Source: Desulfobulbaceae bacterium
Lineage (GTDB): Bacteria; Desulfobacterota; Desulfobulbia; Desulfobulbales; Desulfobulbaceae
Reading direction: 5' to 3'
DNA length: 9,993 nt
NCBI GenBank assembly: GCA_026990725.1
Contig: JALXCX010000465.1
Span: 1 to 9,993 of the forward strand
Under the pieces are notes generated by a model. The model did no database searches. It worked only from the letters and a program-made list of their open reading frames with translations, and was not told the DNA's origin. Every line of letters starts with the position of its first letter. Positions within the stretch are counted from its first letter, which is position 1. The translations under genes were made by a program, and so were the position numbers. Shown here piece after piece: positions 1-6,478 of this stretch.

Positions 1-721
1 TGACCTGGTCAATAATATCCAGGTTGAGGACTTCGGGGATAAAACCGGCACCTATTCCCTGAATTTTATGCGGGCCCGGGTTGCCACCTGAAAGAACCGG
101 GGAGGCAGCGGGCTCAACAGCGATTATCCGGACAGCGTCGTTTTGTTCTTTTAAGTATTCACCGGCTCCTGTAATGGTGCCTCCGGTTCCCACTCCAGCC
201 ACAAAAATATTGACAAGACCATCTGTCTGCTGCCAGATTTCCGGGCCGGTGGTACGTCGATGTGCGGCTGGATTGGCCGGATTGGTAAACTGGCCGGGAT
301 TCCAGCTGGGTGTTGTCTCCGCAAGAAGTTCTTCGGCCCGGGCAATAGCTCCTTTCATGCCGTCTGGTCCCGGAGTCAGCACCAGCTCCGCTCCAAGATA
401 TTCCAGGAGTTTACGCCTCTCCATACTCATGGTTTCCGGCATGGTGAGGATCAGCCTGTAGCCCCGATGTGCGCAGACAAAGGCAAGGCCGATTCCCGTG
501 TTGCCTGAGGTCGGTTCGATAACGACCGTCCCCTGCTTGAGCAGGCCGTCAGTTTCTGCCTGGTTTATCATGGCCACGGCAATACGGTCTTTCACACTGC
601 CAAGCGGATTACCTGATTCAAGTTTTGCAAAAACAGCTGCACCGCAATGGGCTGCAATGTTGTTTAAGCGGACAAGAGATGTGTTGCCGACACTGCTTGC
701 GAGATCTTTACAGGCTGTCAT
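1..721 (-). CDS. cysK: Cysteine synthase A (O-acetylserine sulfhydrylase), 3' end cut by window edge
   Basis: PLP enzyme that converts O-acetylserine and sulfide to cysteine plus acetate in the cytoplasm. About 240 N-terminal residues are visible; a typical CysK has about 310, so roughly 70 are missing beyond base 1. The N-terminus reads SSVGNTSLVRLN. The PLP lysine is K44 in GSVKDR, the substrate loop is PTSGNTG (about 70-76), and the PLP-phosphate glycine loop GVGTGGTITG follows further on. The ATG at 719-721 is chosen because AAGGAG lies 7 nt upstream. cysE is directly upstream on the same strand, the usual pairing for this pathway, and the two proteins form the cysteine synthase complex in many bacteria. 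A transposable element now separates the genes. No frameshift is seen. A cystathionine beta-synthase-like or CysM paralogue is possible, but the motifs fit CysK best. Confidence 0.95.
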   Translation of the reverse strand, partial: MTACKDLASSVGNTSLVRLNNIAAHCGAAVFAKLESGNPLGSVKDRIAVAMINQAETDGLLKQGTVVIEPTSGNTGIGLAFVCAHRGYRLILTMPETMSMERRKLLEYLGAELVLTPGPDGMKGAIARAEELLAETTPSWNPGQFTNPANPAAHRRTTGPEIWQQTDGLVNIFVAGVGTGGTITGAGEYLKEQNDAVRIIAVEPAASPVLSGGNPGPHKIQGIGAGFIPEVLNLDIIDQV

Positions 722-728
722 TTTGTTT

Positions 729-734
729 CTCCTT
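729..734 (-). promoter_or_regulatory. cysK ribosome binding site
   Basis: AAGGAG on the minus strand, 7 nt before the ATG. It lies between the gene-proximal target-site duplication (739-746) and the start codon, so the element insertion left it intact. Confidence 0.8.
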
Positions 735-738
735 TACT

Positions 739-746
739 TTTTTCCC
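739..746. repeat. Target-site duplication, left copy (element copy 1)
   Basis: TTTTTCCC on the plus strand, identical to 902-909 and directly abutting the first base of the element. Confidence 0.9.
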
Positions 747-901
747 GTAATTGTTCAGCTGCACCCGCACAGTGCGGCGATCAGGCCGCCTCACATAGAC
801 GGGCTATAGTTCGTTGGCCTGCTTACCGGATTCTGGAGTTCATCTGAACAGTTACAGGCCACAGGTTGTACCAGTATTGTGCTGATCATCTGAATAGTTA
901 C
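747..901. mobile_element. IS66-type MITE, copy 1 (155 bp)
   Basis: Non-autonomous element with no coding capacity. The left end reads GTAATTGTTCAGCTG and the right end, read inward, GTAACTATTCAGATG; these match at 12 of 15 positions. Perfect 8-bp direct repeats flank it (739-746 and 902-909). It closely matches 6198-6350, and about 50 bases from 775 onward are nearly identical between the copies. A third copy of the end, read inward as GTAACTGTTCAGATG, lies inside at 841-855, so 747-855 can fold as one long imperfect hairpin followed by a 46-bp tail. GTAA termini with 8-bp duplications are typical of the IS66 family; assignment to that family is inference. Its right-end bases form the stop codon of cysE. 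Confidence 0.88.
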
Positions 902-1854
902 TTTTTCCCTATATAAAGCAGCTCCGGCTGTTTTAAGAGGACTTTGGTGTCCGGGCCTATGCTTTCCGTAAGCCAGACATTCCCGCCGACGATTGAACGG
1001 GCCCCGATGACTGTCTCGCCGCCAAGAATGGTTGCATTGGCATAAATGATGACATCGTCTTCAATGGTGGGGTGTCGTCTGGTGTTTTTTAAAAGTTCAC
1101 CGGCCCCCCTGGGCAGAGAGAGTGCGCCAAGCGTCACTCCCTGGTAGATGCGGACCCTGCTGCCTATGGTACTTGTGGCACCAATGACAACCCCGGCCCC
1201 ATGGTCGATAAAGAAAGAATCGCCAATGGTCGCCCCCGGATGAATATCAATGGCTGTACGGTGGTAGGCATATTCACTTAAAATTCGCGGAATAATTGGC
1301 ACTTCGAGTTCAATAAGTCTGTGTGCCAGTCGATAGACCAGAATGGCAAACAGGCCGGGATAGCTGAAGATGACTTCGTCCGCGTTGGTTGCTGCCGGGT
1401 CGCCTTCAAGGGTTGCATTGATGTCAGATTCCAGCAGTTCCCGTATTTGCGGCAGGGTTTTTATGAACTCACCGGCAATCCGGTCGCTTCGTTCACCGCA
1501 TTTTGTGCAGGTTTGATTATGACGAAAGCAGTCATGACGGATTGCCGAACTGACCTGTCTTGCAAGGCTTTCGTAAAAAAGGGTCAGGTTCTGGCCAAGG
1601 TGGTATTCCAGGCTTGCGGGACTGAGATTCATGGGGGTGAAAAAACCCGGAAAAAGAATCCGCTGTGCCTGCTGAACAAGATCCACCACTTCCTGTTTAG
1701 AAGGAATGGGAACCGGCTCAATATGGCTTGACCACTTTTTTGAGATAAATCCTTTAACCAGTTGATTGACCACATCCGGAATATGATCAAAAACAAGGCG
1801 GGCCGGCTGGATGTCTGAGTTGCATTCACCTGAGTCTACTTCTTTTTTCCCCAT
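898..1854 (-). CDS. cysE: Serine O-acetyltransferase, long type, stop codon supplied by a MITE
   Basis: Transfers acetyl from acetyl-CoA to L-serine, giving O-acetylserine, the committed step of cysteine synthesis. The protein has 318 residues. The N-terminal 160 or so are helical, with a Cys/His-rich stretch (H107, C109, H112, C116, C119) and the segment LLESDINATLEGDPAA that leads into the catalytic domain. The C-terminal left-handed beta-helix holds DIHPGA (H205), FIDHGAG (D217, H218) and RRHPTI (R260, H261), matching the active-site motifs of CysE. This exceeds E. coli CysE (about 273 residues), as expected for the long type. The ATG at 1852-1854 has GGAG 7 nt upstream. cysK follows. The final TAA lies in the right end of the MITE; without the insertion the frame would add VKEKQNDSL and stop inside cysK. 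Function is secure; whether the shortened tail still binds CysK is unknown. Confidence 0.93.
   Translation of the reverse strand: MGKKEVDSGECNSDIQPARLVFDHIPDVVNQLVKGFISKKWSSHIEPVPIPSKQEVVDLVQQAQRILFPGFFTPMNLSPASLEYHLGQNLTLFYESLARQVSSAIRHDCFRHNQTCTKCGERSDRIAGEFIKTLPQIRELLESDINATLEGDPAATNADEVIFSYPGLFAILVYRLAHRLIELEVPIIPRILSEYAYHRTAIDIHPGATIGDSFFIDHGAGVVIGATSTIGSRVRIYQGVTLGALSLPRGAGELLKNTRRHPTIEDDVIIYANATILGGETVIGARSIVGGNVWLTESIGPDTKVLLKQPELLYIGKK
902..909. repeat. Target-site duplication, right copy (element copy 1)
   Basis: TTTTTCCC on the plus strand. It lies inside the last codons of cysE and matches 739-746 exactly. Confidence 0.9.
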
Positions 1855-1951
1855 GAGGCGCTCCGGGATAGATTAGTTTAAAAAGAATAACTTATGCCAC
1901 AATGTATCATTAAATCGTCTGAAATGAAACCCCCATTTTTTCTTGTTTCTT

Positions 1952-1964
1952 CACCCCTCGGGTG
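1952..1964. other. Small hairpin in the divergent cysE/ferredoxin intergenic region
   Basis: CACCC and GGGTG around a 3-nt loop. It lies in the 212-bp gap between the divergent cysE and ferredoxin genes, with no T-run in either direction. It could be an operator half-site pair or chance; nothing ties it to a known regulator. Confidence 0.2.
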
Positions 1965-2020
1965 CTATCATTATTGATGAGTTCATTTCTCTACATTACA
2001 CCCTAAAGCATAATGCCTGA

Positions 2021-2034
2021 CCAGGCTACCCTGG
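2021..2034. other. Small hairpin in the leader of the ferredoxin/AOR operon
   Basis: CCAGG-CTAC-CCTGG, about 32 nt upstream of the GTG start of the ferredoxin gene. It may sit in the 5' leader. No convincing -10/-35 pair was identified in this gap, so its role is open. Confidence 0.2.
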
Positions 2035-2066
2035 ATGCATGTTAAACTTTTTTTAAAAGGTCTATT

Positions 2067-2495
2067 GTGAAGATTCTTACTGCTCCCCACATGGAGCGAT
2101 GCATTGGCTGTCATTCCTGTGCCCTTGCCTGCGCCCGTCTCGTTCATAAATGTCTGTCCTGGGAAACAGCCGGGATCCGAATTCATTCAACAGGTGGTTT
2201 GTCTTCCGGCTTTACTGCCGAGCGTTGCCTGGCCTGTCTTGATGCACCCTGTGTGGCTGTCTGCCCCACCGGAGCCATGGGACAGCGTAAGGGCGGGGGC
2301 GTTATCTACAAAGAAAAACTCTGTATCCATTGCGGAGAGTGTGTTGCCGCCTGCCCGGTTGACGGTATTCTGCAGGGCCGGGGCGGAGATATTTTTGTCT
2401 GTATTCAATGCGGACAATGTGTAAAATTTTGCCCTCACGACTGTTTGGAGATGCGGGACCCTGCAACTGTTGCGCCTGGTGAGGTGATTGTATGA
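2067..2495 (+). CDS. Four-cluster [4Fe-4S] ferredoxin, electron-transfer partner of AOR
   Basis: Polyferredoxin of 142 residues, expected to pass electrons to or from the oxidoreductase encoded next. Sixteen cysteines form four cluster-binding groups: C12/15/18/22, C54/57/62/66 (the wider C-x2-C-x4-C-x3-C form), C86/89/92/96 and C112/115/118/122. Several groups end in CP. This is the arrangement of HycB/DmsB-type subunits and of the small AorA-type subunit known from AOR complexes such as that of Aromatoleum. There is no signal peptide, so it is cytoplasmic. The start is GTG at 2067 with AAAAGG 6 nt upstream. The stop overlaps the AOR start (ATGA), so translation is probably coupled. Two extra cysteines (C29, C126) lie outside the groups. 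The AorA equivalence is inference. Confidence 0.88.
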   Translation: MKILTAPHMERCIGCHSCALACARLVHKCLSWETAGIRIHSTGGLSSGFTAERCLACLDAPCVAVCPTGAMGQRKGGGVIYKEKLCIHCGECVAACPVDGILQGRGGDIFVCIQCGQCVKFCPHDCLEMRDPATVAPGEVIV

Positions 2496-4240
2496 ATAGA
2501 TTACATTTCAGAGTACTTGAAGTCAATCTGAGCACCCGTCACAGCAAAGTGCACGACATTGATGGACGTGTAACAGCCATTGGCGGCTCCGGATTGGCGG
2601 CGTTGCTGTTTGATCGTTTTGGCAGGGTCGATTTGCCCTGGAACGAAGAGGAGCAGCCCTTTATCCTGGCCATTGGACCGTTGACCGGGGCCTTCCCTTT
2701 GATGAGTAAAACCGTTGCCGCTTTTAAAAGTCCGTATCACGATCAGTATACCGAAAGCCATGCCGGGGGCCGGTCAGCCCTTGCCCTGAAATTTGCGGGG
2801 CTTGATGCCCTGGTGATCACCGGACGGGCAAAGAAACTATCAAGTCTGGAAATAGGTTCGCGCAGTATTGTTCTTAAAGATGTATCGTTTATGCGGGGCA
2901 TGGATGCTTATGCTGCAGGTAAACTTTTGCGTAGAACAAGCAGGGGCGGATCCGGGCATCGTTCAATTCTGCGCATTGGACCATCTGGAGAGATCGGCTC
3001 GGCAATGGCCTGCATCAATGCTGATACCTATCGGCATTTTGGTCGGCTGGGTGGCGGGACTGTTCTGGGCAGCAAAAATGTGAAGGGAATCATTATCCAG
3101 GGCGATGGCAGTTTTTCCCTGCCGGAAGGTCATCAGTATAAAAAAATCTTTGCCGAAGTTTATCAACAGGTGACCGGCACCAAGATGATGCACAAATATC
3201 ACAGCCTGGGCACCCCGGCAAACATGCAGTCTCTTGATGACCTTAAGTCTCTTCCCTGGCGAAATCTGCAGCAGTCAACAGACCCGGAGGGCATTAAGGG
3301 GATTAATGGTCAGCGCTTTGCCGATGATGCCCTGTTACGAAACGGTGCCTGTTCCGGTTGCCCGGTCGGCTGTATTCATATTGGCTATGTTCGGGAAAAA
3401 TTTTCTAAAGATAACCGCTATCTTTACCGTCAGGTGGCCTATGATTATGAGCCGCTTTTTTCCTGCGGTTCAATGCTTGGTATTACTGATGCCTTTGCGG
3501 TACTTAATGTCATGGATGTCATGGAGAAAGTCTCGCTGGATTCAATTTCCGGAGGCGTCGCTCTGGCCTGGGCGACAGAAGCCTTTGAGCGTGGACTGAT
3601 TTCAGAAAAAGAAACCCTGATTTCTCTTGCCTTTGGCAATGCCGAAGGATATCGCCAGGCAGCGCGTTTGCTGGGCACCGGAGCCAATGATTTCTACCGG
3701 CTGCTTGGTCAGGGCACCCTGGCTGCGGCCAGGGAATACGGAGGTGAAGAGTTTGCCTGTGTGCTGGGGCAGGAAATGGCCGGGTATGCGACCGGCGAGC
3801 TCTATTTTGCTGCCCAGTCTTTGGGGTTTCGTCATTCCCATCTGGATACGGGCGGCTATTCCTATGACCAGAAACATAATGAAAAGGATGTGGACAAAGC
3901 GGCTTCGTTTCTGATCAACGATGAACCGGGCAGGTGTCTGCTCACCTCCATGGTGTCCTGTCTCTTTGCCCGTTCTGTCTACACGCCCGAAGTCCTGGGA
4001 GAATGTCTTTCTTCCCTGGGATATGATGAGGTGGCCGATCAGCTTTCTTCTGCAGGAGAAAGGATACGCAGGCATCGTTGGCAGCTTCGTTTTGCCACAG
4101 GGTTTGTCCCGGAGGATATTGTTTTACCCAAACGGTATTACAAGGTGACAACCTGGAAAGGCCCTGTTGATGCAGAGTATCTGGATACGCTGCGGTGCGA
4201 ATATGGCCGAAGACTGACCCGTCTGGTCAAGAACGAATAG
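2492..4240 (+). CDS. Aldehyde ferredoxin oxidoreductase family protein (tungsten-bispterin enzyme)
   Basis: AOR-family enzyme of 582 residues. The family oxidises aldehydes to carboxylic acids with ferredoxin as acceptor, or runs the reverse under strongly reducing conditions, using a tungsten bis-pyranopterin and one [4Fe-4S] cluster. The N-terminal pterin-binding domain carries ESHAGGRSALALKFAGLDAL (about 88-107) and GRLGGGTVLGSKNVKGI (about 184-200). The cluster cysteines are C287-x2-C290-x3-C294 in ACSGCPVGC, with C490 in SMVSCLFAR the likely fourth ligand. DTGGYS (about 452-457) is another family motif. Length is near the usual 600. There is no signal peptide, so it is cytoplasmic. It is co-translated with the upstream ferredoxin through ATGA, with a GAGG-containing Shine-Dalgarno inside that gene. 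No FAD subunit is adjacent. The substrate cannot be told from sequence, and non-aldehyde subgroups (WOR-like, BamB-like) exist. Confidence 0.92.
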   Translation: MNRLHFRVLEVNLSTRHSKVHDIDGRVTAIGGSGLAALLFDRFGRVDLPWNEEEQPFILAIGPLTGAFPLMSKTVAAFKSPYHDQYTESHAGGRSALALKFAGLDALVITGRAKKLSSLEIGSRSIVLKDVSFMRGMDAYAAGKLLRRTSRGGSGHRSILRIGPSGEIGSAMACINADTYRHFGRLGGGTVLGSKNVKGIIIQGDGSFSLPEGHQYKKIFAEVYQQVTGTKMMHKYHSLGTPANMQSLDDLKSLPWRNLQQSTDPEGIKGINGQRFADDALLRNGACSGCPVGCIHIGYVREKFSKDNRYLYRQVAYDYEPLFSCGSMLGITDAFAVLNVMDVMEKVSLDSISGGVALAWATEAFERGLISEKETLISLAFGNAEGYRQAARLLGTGANDFYRLLGQGTLAAAREYGGEEFACVLGQEMAGYATGELYFAAQSLGFRHSHLDTGGYSYDQKHNEKDVDKAASFLINDEPGRCLLTSMVSCLFARSVYTPEVLGECLSSLGYDEVADQLSSAGERIRRHRWQLRFATGFVPEDIVLPKRYYKVTTWKGPVDAEYLDTLRCEYGRRLTRLVKNE

Positions 4241-4272
4241 GCCTTGGAACCAGGTTTGCGGGTGGGTTCTGT

Positions 4273-4294
4273 CAGATATCGGTCACGGTATCTG
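4273..4294. other. Hairpin between AOR and pyk
   Basis: CAGATATCG-GTCA-CGGTATCTG forms a 9-bp stem with one T-G wobble and a 4-nt loop, 33 nt after the AOR stop. No T-run follows, so it is not a classic intrinsic terminator. It could mark the 3' end of the AOR transcript or lie in the pyk leader. Confidence 0.3.
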
Positions 4295-4364
4295 TCGAAA
4301 ATATCAGGGGAAAACAAAATTCTACGGGCAGTTTCAGGAAAAGACCCGAATAGGGATAGATTGT

Positions 4365-5813
4365 ATGGAAGGAATGAATTTACACAAACTGCCGGCCTGT
4401 AGAACAAAAATTGTTGCCACTGTGGGGCCGGCATCTGCCAGCGTTGAAACGCTGACCGCCATGATCAATGCAGGCATGAACGTGGCGCGTCTTAATTTTT
4501 CCCATGGTGAATTTGCAGAACATGCCCGTACCATTGCCGCCATTCGTCGTGCTGCGGAGTTGTCGCATCACCGGGTGGCGATTATGGCTGATTTGCCCGG
4601 ACCAAAGATGCGGATTGGTACAATTGCTGGCGGGTCGGTTGTACTTGAAAACGGGAATCGCTTTACCCTGACCTCAAAAAATATTGAAGGAAATATTGAG
4701 ACGGTTTCAATGAGTTATCCGCAGTTGCCGCACGTCGTGCATCCTGGAGATACTCTGTTTTTAAACGATGGGTTCATCCAGCTGCAGGTAGAGGAAATCG
4801 ACGGAGATGATGTTCATTGCCGTGTACAAGTGGGGGGAGAATTATCTTCTCATAAGGGATTAAATCTGCCGGGTATTGACTTGGGGGAATCTGCCTTTAC
4901 CGAGCAGGATCATGCCGGTTTAAATTTTGCCAGAGAGCAGGGGCTGGATGCAGTCAGCCAGTCGTTTGTTTCGACTGCTGCAGATATCCATGCCCTGCGG
5001 GATGCCGCTGCAGCCATGGCTTATTATCCCTTTATTATTGCCAAAATCGAGCGGTCTGCAGCTCTGGAAAATTTTGCGGAAATCCTTGCCGTAACAGACG
5101 GCATAATGATTGCCCGGGGGGATCTCGGGGTTGAAATTCCCATTGAAGAGATTGCCGTTGTGCAAAAGCAGCTGATGGTGCAGGCTAACCTGCAGGGGAA
5201 ACCGGTCATAACGGCCACTCAGATGCTGGAGTCGATGATTCATAACCGCCGCCCCACCCGGGCTGAGGCAACTGATGTCGCCAATGCCATTTTAGACGGC
5301 ACCGATTGTGTAATGCTCTCCGGCGAATCGGCAATGGGTGATTATCCCGTGGAATCGGTTGCCATGCTGACTTCGATTGCCGTGGCCACGGAAAACGGCA
5401 GATCAGCCTGCACCTTAAAGGAGCAGGTCAAAGAGCAGTGGCAACAGGTGTCAGGGCCCACCGATCTCATTGCTCTGACTGTCAACACAGCCCTGGAATC
5501 GGCTCATCCCGCCATGTTGCTGGTTCCAACGCAGAGTGGAGCAACTGCGAGAAATATTGCCCGTTTTCGGCACAGGGTCTGGATTAATGCCATCAGCAGT
5601 TCATCCAAAACCTGCAGACAGCTTTGTTTTTCTTCCGGCGTTTATGCGGTTCTCGCCGATCCGATGCCCGAAGATTGGAATGAGTATGCCGAGGTACTAG
5701 CAAGAGAACTGGGACTTAACGGCAGTTTTGCCATTCTGGTGGAAGGGCCGTCGCCCAATCATCCGGAAAACAACCACCGTCTCGAACTGATCTCTCTTGC
5801 AGGGGCTGTGTAG
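4365..5813 (+). CDS. pyk: Pyruvate kinase
   Basis: Converts phosphoenolpyruvate and ADP to pyruvate and ATP, the last step of glycolysis. The protein has 482 residues, normal for bacterial enzymes. The start of the barrel is TKIVATVGPAS (14-24). Active-site segments are RLNFSHG (42-48), ADLPGPKMRIG (75-85, the LPGPKMR variant of the more usual TKGPEIR), IIAKIER (K227, E229), ARGDLGVEIP (250-259; D253) and TATQMLESM (283-291), followed by NRRPTRAEATDVANAILDG. The C-terminal domain follows from about 360, with SGATARNIARFR. Two starts are possible: ATG 4365, used here with AGGGA about 9 nt upstream, or ATG 4374, for which GGAAGG sits too close. It stands alone, 124 bp after AOR on the same strand and convergent with the next gene. 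Confidence 0.95.
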   Translation: MEGMNLHKLPACRTKIVATVGPASASVETLTAMINAGMNVARLNFSHGEFAEHARTIAAIRRAAELSHHRVAIMADLPGPKMRIGTIAGGSVVLENGNRFTLTSKNIEGNIETVSMSYPQLPHVVHPGDTLFLNDGFIQLQVEEIDGDDVHCRVQVGGELSSHKGLNLPGIDLGESAFTEQDHAGLNFAREQGLDAVSQSFVSTAADIHALRDAAAAMAYYPFIIAKIERSAALENFAEILAVTDGIMIARGDLGVEIPIEEIAVVQKQLMVQANLQGKPVITATQMLESMIHNRRPTRAEATDVANAILDGTDCVMLSGESAMGDYPVESVAMLTSIAVATENGRSACTLKEQVKEQWQQVSGPTDLIALTVNTALESAHPAMLLVPTQSGATARNIARFRHRVWINAISSSSKTCRQLCFSSGVYAVLADPMPEDWNEYAEVLARELGLNGSFAILVEGPSPNHPENNHRLELISLAGAV

Positions 5814-5861
5814 CCGATTTTTCTGTAAAGTTTCATTTATATGAAAGTGGAATTCAAAACT

Positions 5862-5874
5862 CCAGCTATGCTGG
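5862..5874 (-). terminator. Candidate terminator of the zinc-ribbon gene
   Basis: CCAGC-ATA-GCTGG begins directly after the TAA on the minus strand and is followed by AGTTTTG, a short T-run. It lies in the 61-bp convergent gap, so it may also help end the pyk transcript. A second weak hairpin (TTTCAT/ATGAAA) lies at 5831-5846. Confidence 0.4.
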
Positions 5875-6165
5875 TTACTCGGGTAGCGTAAAATCTTTGC
5901 CCGCAAACTGGACGTTTTCAGGCACAGGGTTCATTGGAGCAACAGCGTGAACTCCACCGCATTTCGGGCATTTTGCCAGGTAGGTTTCCATGACAAAGGG
6001 AGCGTTGCATCCCTGGCAGGTCACCTCAATTGGCCCGCGGGCCATGGGCTTGTTTCGGACCGTACCTTCGTGGGCATTATAGACAAATTCCACCAACTCT
6101 CTTCCTTTGGAAAAGGGGCCTCCACCTTCTGCTTCCGAGTTACAACCACAGCCACATCCTGCCAT
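5875..6165 (-). CDS. Small zinc-ribbon protein of unknown function
   Basis: Predicted 96-residue cytoplasmic protein; I do not recognise a named family. It starts MAGCGCGC with three alternating cysteines (C4, C6, C8), then a Gly-rich linker. From about residue 50 it has a zinc-ribbon pattern C50-x2-C53-x12-C66-x2-C69 (CQGC and CPKC). The tail is PVPENVQFAGKDF. No membrane segment or signal is seen. The ATG at 6163-6165 is chosen because GGAGG lies 6 nt upstream; a TTG five codons earlier would put the Shine-Dalgarno inside the gene. It converges with pyk and probably forms its own transcription unit. A transposable element sits 25 nt upstream of the start. The ribbon could bind nucleic acid or protein, and the CxCxC end could bind metal; neither is shown. 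Confidence 0.8.
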   Translation of the reverse strand: MAGCGCGCNSEAEGGGPFSKGRELVEFVYNAHEGTVRNKPMARGPIEVTCQGCNAPFVMETYLAKCPKCGGVHAVAPMNPVPENVQFAGKDFTLPE

Positions 6166-6171
6166 AATAAA

Positions 6172-6176
6172 CCTCC
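6172..6176 (-). promoter_or_regulatory. Ribosome binding site that sets the zinc-ribbon start
   Basis: GGAGG on the minus strand, 6 nt before the ATG at 6165. It decides that start over the upstream TTG at 6178-6180. Confidence 0.8.
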
Positions 6177-6189
6177 ACAACTCTGTCTA

Positions 6190-6197
6190 AAATATTA
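6190..6197. repeat. Target-site duplication, left copy (element copy 2)
   Basis: AAATATTA, identical to 6351-6358 and abutting the first base of the element. Confidence 0.9.
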
Positions 6198-6350
6198 GTA
6201 ACTGTTTAGCTGCACCCCATCTTTCGGCGATCAGGCCGCCTCACATAGACAGGCTATAGTTCGTTGGCCTGCTTGCCGAAAGACGGAGCACATCTGTACA
6301 GTTACAGGCCACAGGTTATGCCAACATTAGACTATTACCTGAATAGTTAC
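6198..6350. mobile_element. IS66-type MITE, copy 2 (153 bp)
   Basis: Second copy of the element at 747-901, in the same orientation and without coding capacity. The left end reads GTAACTGTTTAGCTG and the right end, read inward, GTAACTATTCAGG; these match at 10 of 12 positions. Perfect 8-bp duplications AAATATTA flank it and differ from those of copy 1, showing independent insertion. An internal end (read inward GTAACTGTACAGATG) lies at 6291-6305, so 6198-6305 can fold as a hairpin whose stem pairs CATCTTTCGGCGATCAGGCC with the complementary 6264-6284 arm. A 45-bp tail follows. The end nearest the zinc-ribbon gene is the same end that faces cysK in copy 1. Confidence 0.9.
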
Positions 6351-6358
6351 AAATATTA
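6351..6358. repeat. Target-site duplication, right copy (element copy 2)
   Basis: AAATATTA, a perfect match to 6190-6197, starting at the base after the element. Confidence 0.9.
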
Positions 6359-6418
6359 AACCCTGAACCGGGGTGCGACACTGTTTCTGTCTGTCAGTCT
6401 AAACAATGAAGAGTAATA

Positions 6419-6450
6419 AAAAAATGATCCAGATCAATAAGTCATTTTTT
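6419..6450 (-). terminator. Candidate intrinsic terminator of ettA
   Basis: A 9-bp inverted repeat, AAAAAATGA and TCATTTTTT, with a 14-nt loop, about 28 nt after the ettA stop. On the minus strand it ends in a run of seven T. The stem is AT-rich, so strength is uncertain. It is nearly symmetric and could work in both directions. Confidence 0.5.
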
Positions 6451-6478
6451 GGGAAAAGTATACCATTGCCGATAAAGC

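Noticed and set aside
747..901. Riboswitch or leader RNA controlling cysK
   Set aside because: The sequence recurs upstream of an unrelated gene with its own 8-bp duplications, so it is a transposed element first; any regulatory role would be secondary.
1861..1920. Sigma-70 promoter for cysE (TTTCAT, 17-nt spacer, TACATT on the minus strand)
   Set aside because: Only 3 of 6 and 4 of 6 consensus matches in AT-rich DNA; too weak to annotate.
5814..5861. Intrinsic terminator for pyk on the plus strand
   Set aside because: The only hairpin here (TTTCAT/ATGAAA) is short and AT-rich, with no T-run after it.
6166..6180. TTG start giving a 101-residue zinc-ribbon protein
   Set aside because: It would place the GGAGG ribosome binding site inside the gene; the ATG at 6165 has ideal spacing.
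747..6350. CRISPR or tandem repeat array
   Set aside because: There are only two copies, over 5 kb apart, with transposon-type ends and target duplications.
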